NCBI GenBank assembly: GCA_039811185.1
Contig: JBDHYF010000002.1
Coordinates: 124,001-188,000, forward strand
Source of the DNA: JAEZDR01 sp039811185
GTDB taxonomy: Bacteria > Bacteroidota > Bacteroidia > Chitinophagales > Chitinophagaceae
Reading direction: 5' to 3'
DNA: 64,000 nucleotides
The notes under the pieces were generated by a model, which worked only from the letters and a program-made list of their open reading frames with translations, did no database searches and was not told the origin of the DNA. The position numbers and the translations under genes were made by a program. Positions 41,331 to 48,271 of this stretch are shown piece by piece (position 1 is the first letter of the stretch; each line of letters begins with the position of its first letter).

Positions 41331-42851
41331 ATGGCCATATTTGATATAAAGCTGCCGGAATCACTTATTAAAGCTCTCAAGTTACCGGAAAACAGCCTCA
41401 AGCGGCAACAAATAAAGGTGTTGAAAAAATTGTTGCGCAAGGCGAGGTTCACGGAGTTTGGTCAGCAGTATAACTTTGATCAGATATTGATGAGCAGTGA
41501 TAACGGAAAAGCGTTTCAGCAAAATGTTCCTACACATAATTACAACACCATCTACAACAACTGGTGGCATAAAACTCTTGAGGGAAAAGCAGATGTATGC
41601 TGGCCCGGAAAAATTAAATATTATGCTCTCAGCAGCGGCACCAGCGAAGCCGCGAGCAAATACATACCCATTACAAAAGATTTGTTGGCGGGCAACCGGA
41701 TTGTGATGATTAAACAAATGCTTAGCCTGCGCTATTACGATGTTTCGGTACGCACCGTTAGTAAAGGATGGCTTATGCTTGGCGGAAGCACAGCACTGCA
41801 AAAAGGGCCCGGCTATTATGCGGGCGACCTCAGCGGCATTACAGCGAAGAAGGCGCCGTTTTGGTTTCAGCCCTTTTACAAACCCGGAAAAAAGATTGCC
41901 AAAGAAACCGACTGGAATAAAAAACTCGAAGACATTGTATTAAACGCCCGCGACTGGGACATCAGCTTTATTGTAGGCGTTCCGGCCTGGATACAGATGT
42001 GTATGGAAATGATTATTCAAAAATATAATCTGAATAACATTCACGAAATATGGCCAAACTTAACCTTTTTCGTACATGGCGGCGTAAGCTTCGAACCCTA
42101 CAAAAAAGGATTTGAAAGGCTGCTCGGAAAACCACTCATTTATATAGAAACTTATCTTGCCTCCGAAGGATTTATTGCGTATCAAGACAGGCAACACTCC
42201 AAAGGGATGAAACTCGTTACCAACGAGCATATTTTTCTGGAATTCGTTCCGTTCGACAGCAATCACTTCGATGCTTCCGGCGATTTAATTGAAGGCGCAA
42301 AAGCTTTGCTCATTAACGAGGTGGAAAAAGAAAAAGATTATGCACTGCTGCTAAGCACCTCTGCGGGTGCCTGGCGGTATCTGATCGGCGACACCATTCG
42401 CTTTACGGATGTGGAGCGCGCAGAAGTAATCATTACCGGACGCACCAAACATTTTCTCAGTCTTGTGGGCGAACACCTCAGCGTAGATAATATGAATAAA
42501 GCGGTGCAGCTTGTGGGCGATGAACTGAATATTTCCATCCCCGAGTACACGGTTGCAGGCGAACCAGTGGACAGCTTTTTTGCGCACCATTGGTATGTTG
42601 CATGTAATGAAACGGTGGATGCGACATTGTTAAGAAATAAGATTGATGAAAAGTTGTCGGCGCTTAACGACGACTATGCAGTGGAGCGCAAGAGCGCCCT
42701 GAAAGAGGTTTTTTTAGATGTGCTGCCCGAAGATTACTTTCTTGAGTTTATGAAACTAAAAGGCAAGGTGGGCGGTCAGCATAAATTTCCGCGCGTGTTG
42801 AAGGGAAATATTTTAGAAGACTGGAAAAAGTTTTTAGCAGCAAAAAAGTAA
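41331..42851 (+). CDS. GH3-family acyl-amido synthetase
   Basis: The 506-residue protein belongs to the GH3 family of acyl-adenylating enzymes, first known from plant auxin and jasmonate conjugation. Visible motifs: YYALSSGTSEAASKYIPIT near residue 105 (the ATP-binding SSGTT-like loop), IETYLASEGFIAYQD near residue 270 (the YxxSEG motif), YLIGDTIRF near residue 350 and IITGRTKHFLSLVGEHLS near residue 370. It adenylates a carboxylate and probably couples it to an amino acid. The bacterial substrates are unknown. A LysE amino-acid exporter follows after 3 nt, which suggests that an amino acid or conjugate is exported. Confidence 0.9.
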   Translation: MAIFDIKLPESLIKALKLPENSLKRQQIKVLKKLLRKARFTEFGQQYNFDQILMSSDNGKAFQQNVPTHNYNTIYNNWWHKTLEGKADVCWPGKIKYYALSSGTSEAASKYIPITKDLLAGNRIVMIKQMLSLRYYDVSVRTVSKGWLMLGGSTALQKGPGYYAGDLSGITAKKAPFWFQPFYKPGKKIAKETDWNKKLEDIVLNARDWDISFIVGVPAWIQMCMEMIIQKYNLNNIHEIWPNLTFFVHGGVSFEPYKKGFERLLGKPLIYIETYLASEGFIAYQDRQHSKGMKLVTNEHIFLEFVPFDSNHFDASGDLIEGAKALLINEVEKEKDYALLLSTSAGAWRYLIGDTIRFTDVERAEVIITGRTKHFLSLVGEHLSVDNMNKAVQLVGDELNISIPEYTVAGEPVDSFFAHHWYVACNETVDATLLRNKIDEKLSALNDDYAVERKSALKEVFLDVLPEDYFLEFMKLKGKVGGQHKFPRVLKGNILEDWKKFLAAKK

Positions 42852-42854
42852 AAA

Positions 42855-43496
42855 ATGTTTATTCTGGCCTTCCTAAAAGGACTGTTTCTTGGAGCAACAC
42901 TTAGCCTTTCGGTAGGGCCGGTGATTTTTTCTATTATAAAGCAAAGCATCAATAATGGACTGCGCGGTGGAATCACTTTCATTGCGGGCGTATCAGCCAG
43001 CGATATTCTTCTTGTACTCGTAAGCAATGTTTTCACCGAAATTTTTCGCAGCCTTCTCAACTACAAAGAGCCGATAGCTTATGGCGGAAGCGCGTTGCTC
43101 ATCGGCATTGGTATCTATGTCATCTTCTATAAAAAATCGCTCGACACAGCCGACGGCTCGCTGACAGTTGCCAAGTTCCGGAAGCGCGATTATGCAAAAG
43201 TTTTTCTTTCCGGGTTTTTTATGAACACACTGAATCCGTCGGTGATTGCTTTCTGGTTACTGATTTCCACTACGGTAGTGATAGAGCCATTCTGGTACCG
43301 GGTGGTGATGTTTACCACCTGTTTGATATTTGTGTTGGCAGCCGATCTGGCAAAAGTGCTTCTGGCAGAAAAAATTCGCAAGAAACTTACACCCAAGAAC
43401 ATCATACTCGTTAACCGGGTTAGCGGCGTTATTTTAATTGTGTTTGGCGTGGCGCTTATCTGGGGCTTTATTTTTTATGGCGATAAAATTTCGTGA
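42855..43496 (+). CDS. LysE-family amino-acid exporter
   Basis: The 213-residue inner-membrane protein has about six helices and LysE family hallmarks: GATLSLSVGPVIFSIIKQS near residue 13 and FMNTLNPSVIAFWLL near residue 120. LysE/RhtB members export amino acids or small amines. It lies 3 nt after the GH3 gene, so the pair is surely co-transcribed. Leucine dehydrogenase follows 144 nt later with its own probable promoter. Confidence 0.9.
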   Translation: MFILAFLKGLFLGATLSLSVGPVIFSIIKQSINNGLRGGITFIAGVSASDILLVLVSNVFTEIFRSLLNYKEPIAYGGSALLIGIGIYVIFYKKSLDTADGSLTVAKFRKRDYAKVFLSGFFMNTLNPSVIAFWLLISTTVVIEPFWYRVVMFTTCLIFVLAADLAKVLLAEKIRKKLTPKNIILVNRVSGVILIVFGVALIWGFIFYGDKIS

Positions 43497-43640
43497 TGTC
43501 TGCCGGGTTTCTATGCCGCTGGCGATGTTGGCAGCGAACGCTGAATCAATCATCATCAAATAAAAGTTTAGAACGGCTTGGCAAAAATTGCTTCCTTTGC
43601 CGAACTTTATTTTAAACATACTTAAAAGAATATTTTAATT

Positions 43641-44711
43641 ATGCAACAATCTGTTTTTGAAAATATGCAGCAGATGGGGCACGAGCAAGTGGTTTTTTGC
43701 CACGATAAACACTCGGGCCTGAATGCGATTATAGCAGTACATAACACAACATTGGGACCGGCACTCGGCGGAACACGCCTGTGGCGCTACAACAGCTATG
43801 GCGATGCAATTATAGATGCGCTGCGCCTTAGCCGCGGAATGACTTACAAAGCAGCCATCAGCGGGTTAAACCTTGGCGGTGGAAAGGCTGTGATTATTGC
43901 AGACCCATCTATGAAAAGCGAAGTGCTTTGGCGCCGTTACGGCAAGTTTGTGAACAGCCTCAACGGAAAGTATATTACTGCAGAAGACGTAAATACCACA
44001 GCAGCCGATATGGAATTTATTGCTCAGGAAACCAAACACGTTACCGGCGTTCCGGAATACATGGGCGGCAGCGGCGATCCTTCTCCTTTTACAGCCTTAG
44101 GTGTCTTTATTGGCATGAAGGCGGCTGCAAAAAAAGCTTATGGAAACGATAGCCTTTCCGGCAAAAAAGTACTCGTGCAGGGCGTAGGTCATGTGGGACA
44201 ATACCTTGTTGAAGAGCTGTTGAAAGAGGGTGCCACCGTACTGATTTCTGACATCAATGAAACCAAGCTGAAAGAAACAACTACCAAATTCGGAAACCTG
44301 AAGGTGGTTGACGCAAAAGATGTTTACAATACCGAAATGGATATTTATGCGCCTTCAGCACTTGGTGCTACTCTGAACTCAGACAGCATCCCCAAACTAA
44401 AATGTGCAGTGGTGGCAGGATCGGCAAACAATCAGCTTGCAGATGAAAATGTACACGGCCCCATGTTAGAAGAAAAGGGCATTGTGTATGCGCCCGATTT
44501 TCTTATTAACGCCGGAGGACTCATTAACGTTGCCGCAGAACTTGATGGATATAACCGTGGAAAAGTGATCGGAAACATCGAAAAAATTTACAACCGCACG
44601 CTCGATATCTTTAACCTTGCTGCTACCGATAAAATTCATACGCAGCTTGCTGCAATGAAGATTGCCGACAAGCGCATCAACGACATAGCTTCTTTAAAAT
44701 CGACGCTTTAA
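43641..44711 (+). CDS. Leucine/branched-chain amino acid dehydrogenase
   Basis: The 356-residue enzyme deaminates branched-chain amino acids with NAD+ in the cytoplasm. Features are the catalytic-lysine region SGLNLGGGKAVI near residue 74, PDMN-like DVNTTAADMEF near residue 115 and the NAD-binding GVGHVGQYLVEEL near residue 176. Length is typical of leucine dehydrogenases rather than glutamate dehydrogenases (about 450). It is preceded by a possible TTCCTTTG -7 box (43592-43599) and followed by a strong terminator, so it appears to be a single-gene unit. The GGCAAA/TTTGCC inverted repeat at 43580-43601 is noted but weak. Confidence 0.93.
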   Translation: MQQSVFENMQQMGHEQVVFCHDKHSGLNAIIAVHNTTLGPALGGTRLWRYNSYGDAIIDALRLSRGMTYKAAISGLNLGGGKAVIIADPSMKSEVLWRRYGKFVNSLNGKYITAEDVNTTAADMEFIAQETKHVTGVPEYMGGSGDPSPFTALGVFIGMKAAAKKAYGNDSLSGKKVLVQGVGHVGQYLVEELLKEGATVLISDINETKLKETTTKFGNLKVVDAKDVYNTEMDIYAPSALGATLNSDSIPKLKCAVVAGSANNQLADENVHGPMLEEKGIVYAPDFLINAGGLINVAAELDGYNRGKVIGNIEKIYNRTLDIFNLAATDKIHTQLAAMKIADKRINDIASLKSTL

Positions 44712-44739
44712 GGAGTAAGAATGTAGTTTATGAAGATGG

Positions 44740-44767
44740 AACCGCAGTTTTTTCTGCGGTTTTTTTA
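44740..44767 (+). terminator. Rho-independent terminator after leucine dehydrogenase
   Basis: AACCGCAG (44740-44747) and CTGCGGTT (44754-44761) form a perfect 8-bp stem with a 6-T loop, followed by a T-run. It lies 29 nt after the stop and touches the 3' end of the convergent MFS gene. Confidence 0.9.
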
Positions 44768-45943
44768 TGTAGGCCTGCGCCGCACCGATCTGAAAAACAG
44801 CGGCATACTTCCCGCTACCACCAGAACCAGCCCCATTGTGCATACACCTTCCCATGCATATAGCTGCCACGCATAACTTCCCATAACAGATCCCAGAGTT
44901 CCCCCGATAAAAAAGGAGGTCATGTAAACTGTATTCAGCCTGGCGCGTGCTGCTGCATGCAAGGTGTTTACTATGCTGAGATTTGGAATATGTGCAAGCT
45001 GAAGGCCCATATCGATTAAAATAATGCCGATTACAAAAATGAGAATGGTTTGATGGCTTACAAACAGTACCAGAAAGCCGGAAAGCATAGCGACAAGCCC
45101 AAGCATTACCGGTTTTTTGTAGCCGCTCCTGTCGCTCGAACGGCCGGCCCACGGCGAAACTACAGCGCCTGTAGCGCCTACAAATCCAAAAAGCCCGATG
45201 ACACTCAGGCCATAAGAAAAGGGAGGCGCTTCCAGATAGAATGCCATTGTGGACCAGAAAACCGAAATGGCTCCAAACAAGCAAGCCCCCATCCAGGCAC
45301 TTTGCCTGAGCATAGGCTGTTGCTTTATCAACACCCACATGCTCTTCATTAATTCTGAATATTTGCCCGAGAAGGCAGCTGGAGAGGATGGAATGATCCG
45401 ATAGCTGAAATAAGTGAGCAACAAAACGCCGCCCGAGGCTATCAGATAGATAGCGCGCCAGCCCAGATGGTCAGCAATAAAGCCGCTGAACGTACGCGAA
45501 ACCAAAATGCCGGTCAACAATCCGCCCATCAATGTCCCGATTACTTTTCCTCTTTCTTTTTCCGATGAAAGATGTGCCGCGAGAGGAACAAATATCTGCC
45601 CCGTAGTGCTGGTGATGCCAACAAGCAAACTAAAAACGTAGAGCGTTTGTATGTTGTTGCTCATGGCCATGCCCAACAGTGATAAAACGGAGCAAAGCAT
45701 CAAAATAATGATGAGTTTTTTTCTGTCGATCCGGTCGCCAAGCGGAACAATAAAAAACAATCCGACGCCATAACCCATCTGAGAGAAGATATTGATCCAG
45801 GAGGAGGCGGTTTCGCTTACGTTAAAGATATCATCGAAAGTGGCGAGGAGAGGCTGGCAATAATAGAGGCTGGCTACAACAACACCACAGGCCAGCGTCA
45901 TAAAGTAAATAAGTGGTTTAGAAATTCCCTGCGGGCTTTTCAT
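44765..45943 (-). CDS. MFS transporter (YnfM/DHA1-like)
   Basis: The ATG at 45943 is preferred over a TTG at 45973 and gives 392 residues with 12 membrane helices. The MFS motif between helices 2 and 3 reads PLGDRIDRKKL near residue 65, and its second-half repeat is PWAGRSSDRSGYKKP near residue 255. The CQPLL start resembles the DHA1 subfamily of drug and sugar exporters. Substrate unknown. It lies 19 nt downstream of porT on the same strand and may share its transcript. Confidence 0.9.
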   Translation of the reverse strand: MKSPQGISKPLIYFMTLACGVVVASLYYCQPLLATFDDIFNVSETASSWINIFSQMGYGVGLFFIVPLGDRIDRKKLIIILMLCSVLSLLGMAMSNNIQTLYVFSLLVGITSTTGQIFVPLAAHLSSEKERGKVIGTLMGGLLTGILVSRTFSGFIADHLGWRAIYLIASGGVLLLTYFSYRIIPSSPAAFSGKYSELMKSMWVLIKQQPMLRQSAWMGACLFGAISVFWSTMAFYLEAPPFSYGLSVIGLFGFVGATGAVVSPWAGRSSDRSGYKKPVMLGLVAMLSGFLVLFVSHQTILIFVIGIILIDMGLQLAHIPNLSIVNTLHAAARARLNTVYMTSFFIGGTLGSVMGSYAWQLYAWEGVCTMGLVLVVAGSMPLFFRSVRRRPT

Positions 45944-45962
45944 GTACAAGAAACCGGTGTTT

Positions 45963-46679
45963 TTAATCTTCAAGAATAAGTGTGAAACTGATCATCCGGC
46001 TTTGCAACTTATCTAAAATGTTGGAGAATTTTAAATTGGGATCCCTGGCATGCACATTCGTTAGCCCTGAGCCAAACTTCAGTTCGGGAGAGATGGTTAC
46101 AAATTGCAGATAAAAATTAAACCCGATGCCCACTTCAACTCCAAAATCAGCACTTTTCAGTTTTACCAGATTGTCTGCATTTCGCGATGCGGCATTGCTT
46201 GCGAGGTCGATATCATACTTTATTCCGCCAAGTAAATACACGCGGAAATTATTGATGCGGTCGGAATTAAATTTTATCTGCAAAGGCAAGCTTACCACGG
46301 TGGATGGCAACTTTTTTTCTTCACGACTTTGCTCGCCAAAAGCGGGATACCGGTTGGCGTAAACAAACTTTCTCGAACCACCGATGATAAGCGTAGGATT
46401 GAACCTCGCCTCGAACCGTCGGTTAATTTTTGCTGTGGCGAGAAGGCCTAAGCCAATGCCGCCGCTCGATTTTGCATCAACCGACATGATGGAATCGGAT
46501 GTAATAAACATTTCATGCTTGGTGGAATGAAAGCCAGAATTAATGTAAGAAATACTCATTCCAAAGTAGTAGGGCCATTCATCATGATCGGGCTTGTTCA
46601 GTTCCACCTGAGCACTGCCGACGATAAAACTGACACATCCTGCTGCTACCAACACTATACGTTTAACCAACATCAGCAT
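45963..46679 (-). CDS. porT: Type IX secretion system outer-membrane protein PorT
   Basis: The ATG at 46679 gives 238 residues with a signal peptide (RIVLVAAGCVSFIVGSAQ); an upstream TTG at 46712 is less likely. The sequence follows the PorT pattern: WPYYFGMSISYINSGFH near residue 35, FEARFNPTLIIGG near residue 85, SLPLQIKFNSDRINNFRVYL near residue 130, GVEVGIGFNFYLQF near residue 178 and a final TLILE strand. PorT/SprT is an eight-strand barrel needed for T9SS secretion and gliding. The neighbouring ubiE gene is a conserved partner of porT in Bacteroidota, which strengthens the call. Confidence 0.87.
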   Translation of the reverse strand: MLMLVKRIVLVAAGCVSFIVGSAQVELNKPDHDEWPYYFGMSISYINSGFHSTKHEMFITSDSIMSVDAKSSGGIGLGLLATAKINRRFEARFNPTLIIGGSRKFVYANRYPAFGEQSREEKKLPSTVVSLPLQIKFNSDRINNFRVYLLGGIKYDIDLASNAASRNADNLVKLKSADFGVEVGIGFNFYLQFVTISPELKFGSGLTNVHARDPNLKFSNILDKLQSRMISFTLILED

Positions 46680-46755
46680 CTTATCTAAAAAGTTCAATCG
46701 TAAATCTTGCAATATATTAAACGGATTTTAGTGGTGGTTATTTTTGAAATTGAAA

Positions 46756-47499
46756 TTATTTAATAGCGGTATACAGGCAGCAGATGCCGAAGGTTAATGG
46801 CTCGTACGACGGGCTGCTAAACCCGCATCGTTTTAGAACTTCCGTAAAGTTTTCCCGTTCCGGAAAAGCCTCGGCCGACTTGGTAAGATATGAATAAGCC
46901 GTTTTGTTCTTAGCGAACAGGTTGCCGAAAAACGGCGTCACCACATTCATATAAAACTTATACAAAGGCGCAACGATGATAGATTTGGGCCGTGAAAACT
47001 CCAGTATCACCAAACGGCCGCCCGGCTTTAAAACGCGGGCAATTTCCCGCAATCCCTTTTCCAGGTTTTCGAAGTTTCTCACACCAAACGCCACGGTAGC
47101 ACCATCGAAGCTGTTGTCGGCAAACGGAATGGCTTCGCTGTCGGCTGCAATCAGTTCAATCGTGTCTTCCAAATTCGCAGCTGCCACTTTTTCGCGGCCC
47201 ACCTTCAGCATACCTTCACTGATATCAATACCCTTCACCTGTTTGGGATGCAGCTTTTTTGCAGCAACCAGTGCCACATCGCCCGTACCGGTTGCCACAT
47301 CAAGCAATACCTCAATACGCCTTCCGTCAAAAGCCCTCATCGCCTTTCGCCGCCAGTATTTATCAATTCCAAGGCTTAAAAAACGATTCATGAAATCGTA
47401 TTTTATGGCAATGTCATCAAACATGCCGGACACCTGCTTTTTTTTAGTAGCATTGCTGTTACTGTCCGGAACAATATTATCGTGTTGGTAAGTGGGCAT
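46756..47499 (-). CDS. ubiE: Demethylmenaquinone methyltransferase
   Basis: UbiE/MenG methylates demethylmenaquinone with SAM, the last step of menaquinone synthesis. The 247-residue protein has GMFDDIAIKYDFMNRFLSLG near residue 25, the SAM site LLDVATGTGDVAL near residue 65, SFDGATVAFGVRNFEN near residue 129 and the RPGG-like LKPGGRLVILEFSRP near residue 155. Length is standard. It precedes porT by 77 nt, an arrangement frequent in Bacteroidota. Confidence 0.95.
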   Translation of the reverse strand: MPTYQHDNIVPDSNSNATKKKQVSGMFDDIAIKYDFMNRFLSLGIDKYWRRKAMRAFDGRRIEVLLDVATGTGDVALVAAKKLHPKQVKGIDISEGMLKVGREKVAAANLEDTIELIAADSEAIPFADNSFDGATVAFGVRNFENLEKGLREIARVLKPGGRLVILEFSRPKSIIVAPLYKFYMNVVTPFFGNLFAKNKTAYSYLTKSAEAFPERENFTEVLKRCGFSSPSYEPLTFGICCLYTAIK

Positions 47500-47517
47500 T
47501 TAAAATGCGCGAAAGTA

Positions 47518-48099
47518 TTAAAAACTAATTTGCTTTTCGGTCATCATTCGTCTTAAATTAATGAGGCCATAGCGCATCCGGCCAAGTGCTGTGTTAATGC
47601 TACAGTTCATCAGCGAAGCTATCTCCTTAAAACTCATATCAGCAAAATGTCGTAATACAATTACTTCGCGCTGATCTTGCGGAAGCAGGCTCAGCATATA
47701 GTGTAACCGGTCTTCGTTTTGTTTGCGCACCATTTTTTGCTCGGCATTCGCATCAGGGCTAAACAAGTAATTAAAGAAGTCGTTATCATCACTTGCAACA
47801 ACAGGCGGACAACGCTTCGTCCGGCGTATATAATCGATGCATAAATTATGAGCAATACGTGCCGCCCACGAAATAAATTTTCCTTCTTCGTTGTACTGGT
47901 TCGCCTTCAGCTTATCGATAATCTTTACAAACGTTTCCTGAAAAATGTCTTCAGCAAGATGCTTGTCTTTTACAATAAAATACACTGTGGTAAAAATCTT
48001 ATCCTTATGCCTGTGCAGCAGTGTTTCAAATGCTTTTGCATTCCCCTGCTGAAAGCTTTTTATCAGTTCGATGTCCGAATACAAGCTCATACTTTTCAT
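47518..48099 (-). CDS. ECF-type RNA polymerase sigma factor
   Basis: The ATG at 48099 gives 193 residues (48090 is an alternative; the longer frame from 48171 is not supported). Region 2 contains HRHKDKIFTTVYFIVKDKHL and DIFQETFVKIID near residue 55, followed by YIRRTKRCP. Region 4 has LPQDQREVIVLRHFADMSF and the helix-turn-helix SFKEIASLMNCSINTALGRM near residue 160. No anti-sigma gene is beside it, so control must be transcriptional or from a distant partner. Targets are unknown. It lies 18 nt upstream of ubiE on the same strand. Confidence 0.92.
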   Translation of the reverse strand: MKSMSLYSDIELIKSFQQGNAKAFETLLHRHKDKIFTTVYFIVKDKHLAEDIFQETFVKIIDKLKANQYNEEGKFISWAARIAHNLCIDYIRRTKRCPPVVASDDNDFFNYLFSPDANAEQKMVRKQNEDRLHYMLSLLPQDQREVIVLRHFADMSFKEIASLMNCSINTALGRMRYGLINLRRMMTEKQISF

Positions 48100-48217
48100 A
48101 GTAATGACTCTGTTAGAGGTGATGAAAAGTAAATTTTGACCGATAGGCGGATTGTGTTTGAGATTGAGCAACTAATTTAAGCTGAACTTCCTTTAAAAGC
48201 CATCAGCCTCGTTTAAA

Positions 48218-48237
48218 AAAATGTGAATAAACATTTT
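48218..48237. promoter_or_regulatory. Inverted repeat upstream of uvrA, possible operator
   Basis: AAAATGT (48218-48224) and ACATTTT (48231-48237) form a perfect 7-bp inverted repeat with a 6-nt centre, 35 nt before the uvrA ATG and on the sigma-factor side of the divergent region. It is AT-rich, so chance is possible. No clear promoter box was confirmed for uvrA. Confidence 0.25.
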
Positions 48238-48271
48238 ACGGAAGCGGCTAAGATGGATATTTGCAGACGAT

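Noticed and set aside
43496..43618. Possible 39-codon ORF between lysE and leucine dehydrogenase
   Set aside because: It has no start context, no signal peptide or conserved-looking segment, and overlaps the probable promoter region of the dehydrogenase.
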